Shown here in pieces: positions 46,551-57,704 of a stretch of 64,000 nucleotides of DNA; the stretch's first letter is position 1, and every line of letters starts with the position of its first letter. The position numbers and the translations under genes were made by a program. The stretch is from Neoceratodus forsteri (lineage: Eukaryota > Chordata > Ceratodontiformes > Ceratodontidae), in NCBI GenBank assembly GCA_016271365.2, contig CM057454.1:695779501-695843500 (forward strand). Reading direction: 5' to 3'. The notes under the pieces were generated by a model. It was given only the letters and a program-made list of their open reading frames with translations, made no database searches and was not told the origin of the DNA.

Positions 46551-46799
46551 AAATAATCAGGATAACTAGATTTCTGGCAGCTGTTTGGAGCTATGAAGAA
46601 ATATTGTAAGCATATAAAATCTATGAACTAATTACTAAAATGCTTGAAATAATGGAACAATGACAAATTTTCACTATATGGATGGAGAATAACTGATACA
46701 CTTTAATATTTATGTAATCTTATCAATATTTATCATTTTAACCTGTCTTTTAATAAGATTGTAATGTCCTAAACTTGAAATAAGTTTGTCTGATCAATA

Positions 46800-47196
46800 A
46801 AAACAATTGGATACTAGCAGGTGGTATTAAGTAATTCCAGAGAGCTGACACAAACAAAGGTATCAGGGTGCTAAGGAGTGATCCGGCAAAGCTAGATAAG
46901 TGGTTCAGAATCTGGTAACTCAAATTTAATGAGAAGAAATGCAAGGTCATGGACGCTGGAAGCAAAAGCAACACAACAGAAAATTGGATGGGGGGGGGTT
47001 AAAGTAAGCCAGATTAGTGAAGACAGAAACCTAAGGGTCATCATTAGTGATAGTTTCCAACAAGCAGCCCAGTGCAAAAGGGCACATATGAAGGAGATTA
47101 GGATGTTGCACTGTATAGCAGATGTATCACCAGCACAAGAGAAGAGATGGTGCTGCCACAGTACAGGTCTCTGGTGAGGCTACATCTAGAGTACTG
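46800..47196 (+). pseudogene. CR1 RT fragment, first half
   Basis: Reads DPAKLDKWFRIW, FNEKKCKVMDAGSKS, QISEDRNLRVIISDSFQQ and QCKRAHMKEIRMLHCIAD, the CR1 segment just after the catalytic box, ending at VRLHLEYW (about 47195). Interrupted there by 660 bp of other sequence; continues at 47856. Confidence 0.85.
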
Positions 47197-47855
47197 GACA
47201 TTTTTTCCCATATAGCTTTTTTTCTGCTGATCAGTTTGGGTAGGCTGTAAGTCTTGTCCCTGCCTCCTCCACTCAGCATTCTACCTTGATGATTACCAGG
47301 ACCAATGGAACCCCATTGATTTCCCCTATGGCAAGGCCAAGCAAGGGAGGCTCATCCTTTTCCCACCTGGAGACACACACATCCAAAATGGGTCCCAGTC
47401 ATGTGGCAGTATGGAGTAGGGTCCAGAGGGCAGGACTTCATGGAGGCAGAGCCAACCACTTTTCTGTGTTCTTTCTGTGTTCGCCTAGCTGTGACAGCAC
47501 AAGAAACACATGCACATGGTGGTGTTCATCCATCCCAGAACTGCGGCTACCCCTCCCCTGGCATTCATCTGCCACTCATGTGTTGGCACTACCACCAGGC
47601 CTCCACTTGGTGGTAGCCAAGAGCTGAAGCAACCCATCCTCCAATCCAAGATAGTAGAGTTGCCAGGTGGTCACTCGGTCAACTCTCAGTCCTTCCCCCT
47701 GCTGAACCTCGTGTCCAAAGCTCATTCCTGAACTTGAGTCACTGGCATAGTGAGAGGTAAGGTACATGGTGTTTCAGCCCTCTGCTCCAATATGCTGGCC
47801 CTGGGCACATATTTTGAACCCTCACCTCAGAAAAAAAACATGATCCCTTAGGGAA
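47197..47855. mobile_element. Unidentified insertion within CR1
   Basis: About 660 bp breaking the CR1 between EYW and the DRxEATKIV block. GC-richer than its flanks. Overlapping short frames (47286-47627 plus, 47576-47767 minus) show no domain. Starts near ttttttcccat and ends near aaaaaaaacatgatccc. No terminal repeats seen. Confidence 0.45.
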
Positions 47856-48345
47856 TGTCCAGACAGAAGCAACTAAAATTGTGTGAAGTATGCAAGGAAT
47901 GCCATTTGAGGGTGGCTGACTATCCTTAACTTGTACACTCTAAAGACAAGATGGGAAAGAGGGGATATGATAGCACCTACAAATATATCAAGGGGGTCAA
48001 CAGAGGTTACTAAACAACTATGTTTAGTGTAGCAAAGGGTTTGGTATCAGGGATCATGAGTACAAGCTGTTAGGAGCACCATTAAAAGGAATGTAAGGAC
48101 ATACTACTTCACAGAGAGGTTAGTGGACACATGGAACAGCCAGCCAAGTGATCTAATAAGGTCCAAGTCTGTCCAGGGCTTAAGGTGGGACGGGACAGCT
48201 GCAGGGGCATAGTGACTGTGGGTTTGGGTGTGTGGAAGAGGACAATATTAAAAGTGGGTCAGAGCTCACATCTGAAGGTTCAGATTAAGTCAAGCAGTGA
48301 TAGGATATAGTGGGCATAGAAAGAACAGTGCAATACTATATGGAC
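47856..48345 (+). pseudogene. CR1 fragment, C-terminal end and 3' UTR
   Basis: Continues with the EATKIV-like segment, RGYDSTYKYIKGVN (47970), VRTYYFTERLVDTWNSQPS (48085-48140) and a divergent 3' UTR to about 48345. The protein order matches CR1 ORF2 C-termini, with frameshifts. The tail differs from the gaaacatag type. Confidence 0.78.
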
Positions 48346-48389
48346 TTCAAGTCTTCTTCTACCTACAAAAGTTCAGTTTCTTTTTCTAA

Positions 48390-48790
48390 CTCCCTACAGC
48401 AAACTCCTACACTTATCCACTTTAGCCCACTGAAATCTAGGTTAAATGATCTAGGCATACAGCTCAATTGCCAAGAATTCCAAAACCTGGTTCTGGCCCT
48501 CAATCTCTCTTGCTGATATAGGTACACACAAACACTTACATAGTCCACTATACCAGCCAAACATTTCCTGACATGCCCCCTTTACTTGTTTCCCCAACAA
48601 AAAAACAAACAAAAAATTATCTAAATAGTGCATGACTGCCTTGAACTTGTTGACTTCTTTGAAAGCCGACTCCAGCCAGATGTTAAATTTCTCAAATGAT
48701 GCACAAACAACTGAGAAACACATGGGTATCACCTTATCAAAATAATATCCAGCAAGTTTCAAGAAGTGTGTGTGGGGGAGGGTTGAAAAG
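48390..48790 (-). pseudogene. DIRS/Ngaro-type RT fragment
   Basis: The minus strand (48762-48451, 103 aa) reads KLAGYYFDKVIPMCFSVVCA then SFEKFNIWLE and VMHYLDNFLFVFLLG, then VPISAREIEGQNQVLEFLAI and ELYA. This is the palm of DIRS/Ngaro RT (F.G..Y.FDK.LPMG.S.SC..FE.F), with YLDD changed to YLDN. A second, non-overlapping RT portion lies at 17945-18480. Truncated on the N-terminal side near 48800. Confidence 0.82.
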
Positions 48791-48839
48791 AAGTCAGAAA
48801 CTCTACAGATGAAGTTATTCTGGTGAATCTTTTATTTAA

Positions 48840-49385
48840 AAAATTATGTCTGGCTTGCCTCTTACTCTACGTTTCACCCAATACATTCAGGGCTTCCTCA
48901 GGAGATCACCTTGTAATGTCTAAAAGACAATATAAATATTAAATGAACTACATATGACTCAATTGGTAAAGAGGTGGTTCAGAAGGCTATTGACTTAGCA
49001 TCACAGTGTTATCCACATTTAAACTGCTTTAGTCTGAATTTGCTATTGTTTTAATGAATAAAATGTATGATCAAATATATAAATGCCTTAGATGCACATT
49101 CCTAACTGTAAATCAAAATGAACTGTTGGATCCATCTGTGAGGCACCCCAACACCACATGCTCATCAAGTGCAGAAATGATTTACAACGGGCAAAAACAC
49201 AACTGTCCCTCTGATAGATTTTAATAAATACACCCACATCTGACTGCTATGTCGTAATACTTAGGGGACATATATTCAAAGTGCTAGATCTTAGCTTCTG
49301 TACATCAGATTCAAAGAAAACACAATACAGGGTGTATTATCATACTTTAGGAAGTTCCTTCATATCAGTTTTAAGTTTTGTTTGA
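48840..49385 (-). repeat. Dispersed repeat with hammerhead-like core, copy 1
   Basis: About 545 bp, similar in direct orientation to 50750-51325 (shared: aaatattaaatgaactac, aatatataaatgccttaga/aatg, ctgttggatccatctgtga, gcagaaatgatttacaac, tgtccctctg). On the minus strand 48901-48871 read CTGAGGA, a short stem (GCCC/GGGT) with loop, then GAAAC, the two invariant blocks of a hammerhead ribozyme. Such ribozymes are known in the terminal repeats of Penelope-like elements. Helix III would be very short (AC/GT). No coding sequence. Confidence 0.55.
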
Positions 49386-50749
49386 TTTTATCTATTTATT
49401 TGTTTGGTTTTTGATAACCAGGTGGGTGCACTAGACATTAAATATGCCTGTTTTAGGCATGACCTGTGAGAGTACAAGTCAAATAGAAACAATCATGACA
49501 CTTGGAACTGGGAAACAATTAAAATGAACAATGCAAAAGGTAAAGCTAGTAACATAATAGATACATAGATTAATTAGGTAAATACAGGGGAATGAGGAGC
49601 AATCATAAACTAATAATAAAACCCCAAAACATAATCCATCATAGTACAAAGTACAACATGGAGGTTAAGTAAATGCAGCTACAGTTAGGGTGTGGACTAT
49701 GTAAGCAATAATACCTGTGGGGTGGCCATTATTGGAAAATACTGACCACACAAGGGCTTAATGAAGCCCAACACCTCAGGTGGAGGGCCTTATAACCCTG
49801 GAGGGTCCAGTATTTCCTAATAATGCCCAACCTGAGGTTACTACTGCTCTTAGAAAATGAGCATCTGAGTAAATTTTAATTAAGTAATAAAATAAGAGAG
49901 GAAATGAGTTTAAAACAAATAGAAGTAGTAGGAAAAAACCTTTTTATTGGAAAAGTAGTCCCCCTGTTTGTAAGCTGTTCCATTTCCTGTTGCTCCTCTC
50001 CACAGAGCCATTATCATCTACTGATCTCCTCCACACTGTCATCACCAGAAGAAAAGGAATTTCTAGAAAACTTTCTCCCGAGCAGTCTTTGTGCATCATT
50101 TATTAGCTTAAAAAAGAGTTCTGTCCCCTTTCTGCAAGACTTTATTTTATTTGGTTGTGGTCAGAAGATGCATCTGGTAAGCACATGACCTTGCATGACC
50201 CCAATTGGTAAAACCAGGAAGTGGATGCCTGCAACTAAGATGTGGAACAGCCACAATCTAAATTATTTTTTTAAGTATTAGCAGCAGCGCTGTTATGATT
50301 TACATCTGTAGTGAACAAACATTTGTTTGGAGGTCAAGCATCATCAAAGAATGTGTAAAACAGAAATGGAGTTGTGATGGTGATACTCTAGCAGTCTACA
50401 AGAGAATGAAGGGCCAGTAAGCTAAGTGTGGAACAGAGGCTAGTTTTTTTTTTTAATTTAGTGAATGGAACTGAAACAGACTCTGGGGGCCTTGTGTTAT
50501 TTGTGTACACAGTGCTGGAGGACTGGCCACTCGATAAGTGAGTGAAAAAAAATGGCGACTGGCCAGTGTGAAAATTCGGGGTGGCCCCAGGACATCCCAA
50601 ATAATGGGGCACCCCAAAGTGACACTTGTTTTTGCGGGCATTATTGAAAAATAAATGCATGCCTAACATGGGCTTTAAGTCAATCAGGATGCTTTATTTT
50701 TCAAGCCCATTTCCTAAAGTACTGCATAACAGGGAGGAAAACCATGGCA
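49386..50749. other. Mostly unassigned; hairpin at 49708-49843
   Basis: 49708-49746 and 49804-49843 form an imperfect hairpin of about 38 bp per arm (cattattggaaaatactg against cagtatttcctaataatg), probably a small MITE core. A second weaker palindrome lies at about 50525-50565 (actggcc arms), and a third at about 50579-50617 (ggggtggcccc against ggggcacccc). Open frames at 49904-50188 and 50388-50669 show no domain. Confidence 0.55.
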
Positions 50750-51325
50750 GAACAGAAAACATTATATCTTGCGTGTCTCTATGTTTTGCCCAATACACTC
50801 AGTGCTTCTCACAGGAGCTTTGTTATGTCTAAAACACAATATAAATATTAAATGAACTACACACAGTTCAACTGATACCAATATGTGTAATATAAAATAT
50901 AACATGGTGGTTTAGAAGCACAATTACTTAGTACCACTGTGCTAACCACCTTTAAACTGCTAATGGTCAGAAGTTACTATTTTTAGTGAATAAAATGCCT
51001 GAAAAAAATATATAAATGCCTTAAATGCACATTCAGCACTGTAAATCAAAAACAAATTGCTGGATCCATCTGTGACGCATACCGAAATATCATATGCTCA
51101 CCAAATGCAGAGATGATTTACAACAGGCCAAAGTCCTATTGTCCCTCTGTCAAGTTTTAATAAATATGCCCATACCTGACTGCCGCAGCAAAATTACTTT
51201 GGCTATATACAGATTGGAATTGCTGGACTTAGTCTTCTGCATATCAGATTCAAAGAAAACGCAGTACAGGAAATATTAGCATACTTAAGGAAGTTTTCTC
51301 AAGTCAGGCTAAATTTTGTTTCAGA
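50750..51325 (-). repeat. Dispersed repeat with degenerate hammerhead-like core, copy 2
   Basis: Second copy of the 48840-49385 repeat in the same orientation, 1.9 kb away. Its hammerhead-like core (minus strand, 50814-50783) reads CTGTGAGA ... CAAAAC, so both conserved blocks are damaged compared with copy 1. No reading frame supports a protein. Confidence 0.55.
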
Positions 51326-51659
51326 ATTGTTACTGTGTATTCTATACATCAACGAGCTCTCACTCAGATGTATATTCAGCAATGCATCCTAAGACAGGTT
51401 TCTTAAAAAATATTGGGCCTGATTCTTGAACAGGGCTTAGAGGCGCAGGCTGCATCAAAGAGTAGCTTGCATGGAAGCCTGTTCGCCAAGGACCCTGCAC
51501 CAGATTCTGATTCAGGATGGGTCCTGATGCCTACGTCACACACTTGCAGCAACCCCTCCCATGTGGCAAACACCCGGCAAGTGGGAAAGGTTTTCAGCAG
51601 CCCTTGTGGCAAACACAAGCAGTGCCCTCATCCACAAACCTCAAGTACATTACAAAAAT
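51326..51659. other. Unassigned, possible DNA-element end
   Basis: Starts near gggcctgattcttgaac (51416), similar in style to the ends of other TIR elements in this window (gggccagatattcaa). GC-richer, and includes the tandem-like gtggcaaacac at about 51562 and 51605. No coding. Confidence 0.35.
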
Positions 51660-51783
51660 GCACTTCTTCAGTTGTCTACAGTCCCCCCTCCCTGAACCAA
51701 TACATATTATAAGTCATACTATATCTCCCATCCCCAGTGCTGCCCATCATATGTAATACATGAACTGTATCCCCTCCTCTGAA
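51660..51783. mobile_element. Foldback element, outer left arm
   Basis: Reverse complement of the outer right arm at about 58310-58440. Shared blocks, read inverted: gaggaggggatac, ttcatgtattacat, ggcagca/tggggatggg, tataatat, tcagggaggggg. Separated from the rest of the left arm by the L2 inserted at 51785-57704. Confidence 0.75.
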
Positions 51784-51784
51784 G

Positions 51785-52263
51785 TCTGCTCTGCTCAGTA
51801 GGGTTAAGCTCTGGAAGAAGATGCATAAATCAAAACTTCAGTCTGACTGGGCTGCTTTCAGGTCAGCCAGAATTCCTACACAAAGCTTGTCAGAAACAAT
51901 AAGGCTAACTACTACCACTCAAAGTTGGATTCCTCCACCACGGACCCTGCTAAATTCTGGAGGACACTTAGAGATATTCAAGGCCATGCATCTTCAGGCT
52001 ATCTCCCCACCAAGATCTTATATGATGGCTCCTCCATTACCTAAAAAGCAGAAATCCTAGACTGCTTTAACAAACATTTTGCCACCACAGGAATGGCCTT
52101 TGACTCTTCACCTGCAAATAACCTATGAATCCAGTTTTTAACTCAGGGATCAGTTAGCTCTACCCCCACCCAGCATACCCCTGACACGGGATTTTCCTTT
52201 CAGCTTGTAACATACAAAGAAGTGGATGACCTGCTCTTACTGCTGGATGTCAGAAAAGGCACA
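51785..52263 (+). pseudogene. L2 LINE, 5' portion (interrupted by L1)
   Basis: Linker region before the RT: KSKLQSDWAAFRSAR, LDSSTTDPAKFWRTLRDIQG-like in shifted frames, EILDCFNKHFATTGMAF and VDDLLLLLDVRKGT (ends 52263). The next L2 residues, ADFIEPYFLKLGHQVLATPL, are found at 55750, after the L1. Frameshifted but recognisable. Confidence 0.85.
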
Positions 52264-55200
52264 GAATATTCCCCATTAGTGTGGTGGGATACATTCAAAG
52301 CAGTCATAAAAGGCCAAATCATCAGTTTTGCATTAGTCCAGAAAAAACAATCAAAAGCCAAGGCTACTCAATTGACAAACTTGATCACAGACCTAGAAAA
52401 ATAACACAAGCAAAACCAGGAGAAAAGTAAAATAAGGCAGAAACTAGATAAAGCCTGGACAGAACTTCAAAACTTAGAAAATAAAAAAAAGCAGAGGAAA
52501 ACCTGAGATTCACCAGTCAAAAATACTATGAAGGGGGAGGAAAAGCATTTAAACTTTTAGCCTTTTGCCTGAGAAAGGTCTGAGTGGAGAAACATGTTCC
52601 CCTTATATTGGATGAAGCAAATAGGGCCTGGGTCTTGCTAAATGGCATGGTGAACCTCTTTGAAATCTTTTATCATGACCTCTATGCTGATGATAAAGAG
52701 GAAGAACAAGGAAATACAGCCACTAAAGCATTTCATAATTCTCTTATCCTCCTGAAACTCCCACAGGAGGCACAGGCGATACTGTCAGCTCAGATAACAT
52801 ATCAGAAGTCACACAAACCATCTCGGGACTTTGAACTGGTAAGTCTCCAGGACTGGATGGGCTGAGTGTGGAATCCTACAAAAATTAAGAAAACTATAAC
52901 ATCTTGACTGGTTAAAGTTTTAATACCTGCTTAGAGGAGAAATGATTAACCACATCCTAGGAGGAAGCAGTGATCTTGGTCATTCCCAAGCCAGGAAAGC
53001 TTGGAACAACTTGTGCAGCATACCAACCGATTTTGCTACTTAATCAGGATCTCAAAATCCTTGCAAACATCTTGGCCACCTGGCTTCAGAATCATATAGA
53101 ACATCTGGTTCATCAGAACCAGACAGGTTCATTCCCCATTGCCATATGTCTGATAACATCAAATTACTGATTAACATAATGATGCAAAGTATGCAGTGCT
53201 CCCTTCCCCAGTTAACAATATTCTTAGGTGCTGAAAAGGCCTTTGATCACCTTAACTGGGTCTGTATTAAAATGGTTATGGAATGTATGGGGTGGGGGCA
53301 ACCTTCTGAACTAGGTGACCCTCTGCTATCAATATTCTATGGCCAGAGTCAAAGTAAACTGTACCATTTCAGATAGATTTAACATCAGGAGAGGATGAGG
53401 CAGGGATGTCCCTCATCCCCTGCTCTTGCTAATATGGAGCCTCTAGCTCAAACAATCAGGAGGGACCCCAAGATCAAAGGAATTACAATTAATCAGCAAT
53501 CCCACAAGGTCTCTTTATATGCAGATGACACCCTAATACATTTAGAAGACTCGATATCCTCCCTCCCCACACACTGCACCTCCTGGAACATTTTGGTACC
53601 CTATCCGAGTTTAAGGTCAATTTGAATAAATCTGAGGTTATGGCTGTCAATAAAGTCCCAATAAATACAATAAAATGCATACTCCCATTCAGGTGTGTAA
53701 GAGTAAAATCAGATACCTGGAGATTCAGATTCCACAGACTTGTCTAAGTTATATCACTATAACCTTCGGCCTCGAAAAAGAGATATTTGAGGACCTGAAT
53801 CCTGGCAATCCCTGCCCTTTATGGATACTAATACAATTGATGCTATTAAAATGAATATCTTGTCCAGATATTTGTTTTCTTTTCAGCTTTCCCAATCCCA
53901 TTCCCCAGAGCAGATTGGAAGGAACTTTGGAAAAAACTATCTAATTTTATCTGGTCTGGGATACTCCCATGGAAGAGATGGAATCTACTAACATAACAGA
54001 AGTTAAAGGTAAAGGAGGTCTAGGAGTACCTCATTTCTGTAATTATTATTTAGCGTCTCATCTACTCCCTATCCTAAAAATGCTGTCCCCAGGATTGAGA
54101 GGGAGCTGGTTTTCTATAGAGGAAGGGGAGTACACCTTGATGCCTCTTAATCTCCTCCCTTGGACAATTATGCCCTCTGACTTGAAAAAGATTAAAAATA
54201 AATGGACCCAACACACCCTTTCAACTTGGCTAGAGGCTAGACAGTGGTGGGAAATTCCTACCATTGTTTGGAGGTATATTCCTATTACTAGACTACCCCA
54301 ATTTTCAGTGTCAGAAAAAGACTCAATCCTACAGCACTGGGAACACCTAGGTCTTAGATTCCTCACTCAGCTCATACAAGGCACAGAGGTTAAATCTTCT
54401 AGCATGCTGCAACAGGAATTTGGTTTACTCCATAGAGAGTTCTATAGAGTTCTTCATTGCAGGCATTATTTAACCACCACTGTTGGCTTGACAGTACTAA
54501 AAGCGGACCTATCTCCCCCACTGCTTATCACTTACCAGAAAAGCAGAATGTGTAACACTAGGCAATATATTTACACCATTTATAAAGCATTTCAAGAAGG
54601 AATGGGTACCTTGTTGGTTCAAAAAGTACAGGAGAAATGTCAGGAGGAGACAGGAGAGGCCATCTCAGAGGAAGAATGGAATGCAATCTGGAATGGGGCC
54701 CATAAAGCAACTGGATCCCCTTCTTGGAGATGCTTCTGCTGGTGTGTGAACATCAGATTTTTTAGCACCCCAACAATTTCATGTCACTATTCATCCACCT
54801 ATATAGGCAAATGCTGGAGGCAGTGTGGAGTGAGAGGCAATCATTGCCATGTTCTTTGGGAATGCCCAGTCATTCAGCCATTCTGGTTAGTAGTTGCACA
54901 GGTGATAGCAAACATTTTGGATTTAACTAATATGCCTACTTTTGTAAACCTGGTGTTGGGCCTCCCACCTGAAACACTGAATTTCCCAGGTATGAAACAC
55001 CTCTTCTACATCTTGATGGCGGCTACTCTCAAGGTGATTACTCAAAATTGGTTGTCACCTAAATCACTCTACATAAACTGCTGGAGAAGTAATATTGACA
55101 ATATTGAGAGTATGGAGGCTATCATGGCTAGACTGTGGTTACAAACCACAAAATTCAACTTGAGACGGCTTCCATATTTTGATTACGTAGAAGTGGAGTA

Positions 55201-55743
55201 TGGTATACCCACTTTGGAACAGCTCCTAGTCTCATAGAATGATTGAAGGATATATATAACATATAGGGTTAAGCACTGGCATCTGATGCACCCCCCCCCA
55301 CCATATTCCCAATGTGACAACAGATATTATTATTATAAAGAACTGTAAGAATGAGATGAGAACACTGAGTTTCCGTGTTTGTTAAATAGTTATTTTTATT
55401 TGTTTACCGGTATTTTTCATATTATTATAATACACCTAGAAAAAATAAGTTGGTAAAGTAGTCCTCAGGTTTCAACATTGATGGGACAATACATAAGTAT
55501 ACAGACTTAGAGATGGAGAGAAAGAAATCTTCAACCACTGACTTAATGCTCTTTCTCAGAAATTACTTCCTTGATGATCGGGAAAACAGAGACACCTAAG
55601 AAGGACAAACATAAAGTAATTACATTAACTTTGGTATAAACTGAGAAAGTGTAAGTTCATCAACTTGTACTAATGTCCTGGAATATATGAATTGTATCCT
55701 TCTTACCTTTTAAATAAAAGTTGCAAGTTAAAAAAAAAAAAAA
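52264..55743 (+). pseudogene. L1-clade LINE, 5'-truncated, inserted in L2
   Basis: Starts in the linker between endonuclease and RT: SPLVWWDTFKAVIKGQIIS then FALVQKKQSKAK, typical of L1/Tx1-like elements. RT blocks: VILVIPKPGK (52973), HQNQTGS (53110), GAEKAFDHLNWVCIKMVM (53227-53280), MRQGCPSSPALANMEPL and SLYADDTLIHL (catalytic YADD 53518-53529). A fully open 422-aa C-terminus (53969-55237) has GLGVPHFCNYYLASHL and the cysteine/His motif CWRQCGVRGNHCHVLWECP. The 3' UTR ends in a poly-A of 14 at 55730-55743. Frameshifts in the RT make it inactive, but the C-terminal third is intact. No clear target duplication. Confidence 0.93.
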
Positions 55744-57704
55744 TTGCAGTTGCGGATTTCATTGAACCATACTTTCTAAAGCTTGGTCATCAAGTACTGG
55801 CCACACCATTAACACACCTTTTTAACGTGTCCCTTGGTATGGGTAAATTCCCTTCTATTTGGAAGACTGCCCAAGTTATACCCCTCTTCAAATCAGGAGA
55901 CCCAAGCGACCTCAATAATTACAGGCAATCTCCTTGCTTCCCATCCTATCAAAATTGTAGGAGAAACTAGTGAATAGTCAACTTAGAAATCACATGGACA
56001 CCTCTAATCTGCTTAACCCAGTGCAGTCAGGCTTTATGCCATGACACAGCACAATTACAGCACTGCCTAATGTAACAAATGACTGGCAGAGAGTCCTTGA
56101 TTTAAAGAATGACATACGCGCTGTCTTCCTTGATTTAACCAGGCTTTCGATACCGTGGACCGTGATCTGCTCTTAGTTACCCTCCACAGCACTGGTTTGC
56201 ACACACTTTCCTTAAAGAGATTCTCATGCTACCTGGCAGAGTGGATGCAGCAAGTCAAAGCAGTGGGTGATCTTTCCTCACTAAAACAGATCAGCAGAGG
56301 AGTACCTCAAGGCTCCATTCTGGGGCCCATACTTTTCACAATATATATCAACAACATTGACCATGGAATCATATCATCCAGCGTCCACCTCTTTGCTGAT
56401 GACATGGTCCTTTGCACTACCAGGCAAACTCCTGAGAGTGCCTATATGGACCTGCAATCAGATTTCCTTATTCTGCAACAAAACCTTCTTAGCCAAAAAC
56501 TGCTGTTAAATGCCAAAAAGACTAAGGCCATGCTGCTGTCCCCGTTGACTATGGTTAAAATTTCCCTTAAGCATGGGCCTATGCCCACTATCAATACTTT
56601 GCTTAGTGATTCTCTGGATTATGTTGCCAAGTTTAAGTACCTAGGAATGTGGATTGACAGCAAACTCTCTTTCATTGAGCATGTAGATGAGCTCTTAAAA
56701 AAAATGAGGCAGAGGCTTGGCCTTTTCTTTAGAATTAAACATCGGCTCACCCAAGAGGCCAGGAAGAGGCTGGTACAAAACACATTCCTAACTCTCATGG
56801 ACTATACAGTCTTCCTCTGTGGTCACGTCCCAAGGTCTACCCTAGCTAAGTTTAACACCTTGTACCACAGAGCACTACATTTCATTTCCAGCATGGCTTA
56901 CACTACCCACGACTGTACACTTTATTCCATGGTGGGCTGGCCATCGCTTATGTTCAGGAGACAAAAGAATGCTATACTCTGGACCTATAGATCCATTATC
57001 AAAAGTTACCCCCCTACATTTCTGACTGTCTGCCCTTTTGCACCTTAAGAAATTATGCCTTAAGAAGCTATTCGTACATCTCACGATCTGTGCCTAAGGT
57101 CAAATCCCATTTCAGCAGAACTTCCTTCAGTGACGTGCTGCCCCAGTTGTGGAATAAAATCTAAAAATCATTAAAATTGATAAATCTTATTAATTTTGCT
57201 GAGTCAAATCACTCTACTCAAGATCTTTCTCTGAGCCCTGCAAATGTCCTCCTTGTCACTAATTGTGCTGCCAACACTATAGCTTCACTTTCAGCTATTA
57301 TTCTACATCTAGCCAAATCCTCCCCCTCCCTAGTTCATGTGCCTTATTCACCTACATGTTATCTCCATGTTGCTTGACTTCGGTAGTGTAACATTGTTTT
57401 TAGCATCAGCTTTTGTTTTCATAGAATAATCATCTTATAAAATTCTTACTTTAGCAGAAATCTGTGTTGTTGCTTCCACCCTTTTTTTTCCCTGCTGAAA
57501 TTGCTGTTGTTATTTTACCTTATGACATGACCTTTTTAGGTTGTCCATGTATCCGATTGTATTGATGTATGTTCCATTTTTATACCGTATTACTTATGTG
57601 TTATACTGTGTTATTTATGTGTACCTACTAGGCCCACCTTGAAAATGAGCTTGCTCAATGGTGTTTCACCTGGCTGAATAAAGAATGATTGATTGATGGA
57701 TTGA
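55744..57704 (+). pseudogene. L2 LINE, RT and 3' end
   Basis: Continues the 51785-52263 L2: ADFIEPYFLKLGHQVLATPL, FPSIWKTAQVIPLFKSGD, a frameshift near 55925, a stop and shift near 56040 and 56145, then a 297-aa open block (56155-57048) with RGVPQGSILGPILFTIYINN and catalytic LFADDMVLC (FADD at 56392-56403), AKKTKAMLL, KYLGMWIDSKLSF. A few stops on, PKVKSHFSRTSF and LPQLWNKI end the ORF. The 3' UTR ends ccttgaaaatgagcttgctc, aatggtgtttcacctggctg, aataaag then (TGAT)n. Confidence 0.93.

Larger units (their letters stand above)
40880..46797 (+). mobile_element. Near-full-length A-rich LINE, clade unassigned
   Basis: About 5.9 kb A-rich non-LTR element with ORF1 (about 41700-42990), ORF2 with APE endonuclease, RT and C-terminal cysteine region (about 43000-46550) and a 3' end near 46797 (gtctgatcaataaaaacaa). 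It is related to the 12.6-16.1 kb relic by the shared endonuclease (GDFNAKL/GDFNARV, LLILNGRLKSDE/LRLLNGRICRD). The strong A-bias on the coding strand contrasts with the GC-richer CR1s nearby. The 5' boundary is a guess. Confidence 0.72.

Noticed and set aside
47286..47731. Overlapping ORFs in the CR1 insertion as host exons
   Set aside because: No recognised domain, no convincing splice signals, and the segment interrupts a transposon.
51413..51756. Overlapping ORFs on both strands near 51.5 kb as genes
   Set aside because: No domain; GC-rich repeat sequence just beside the foldback arm.
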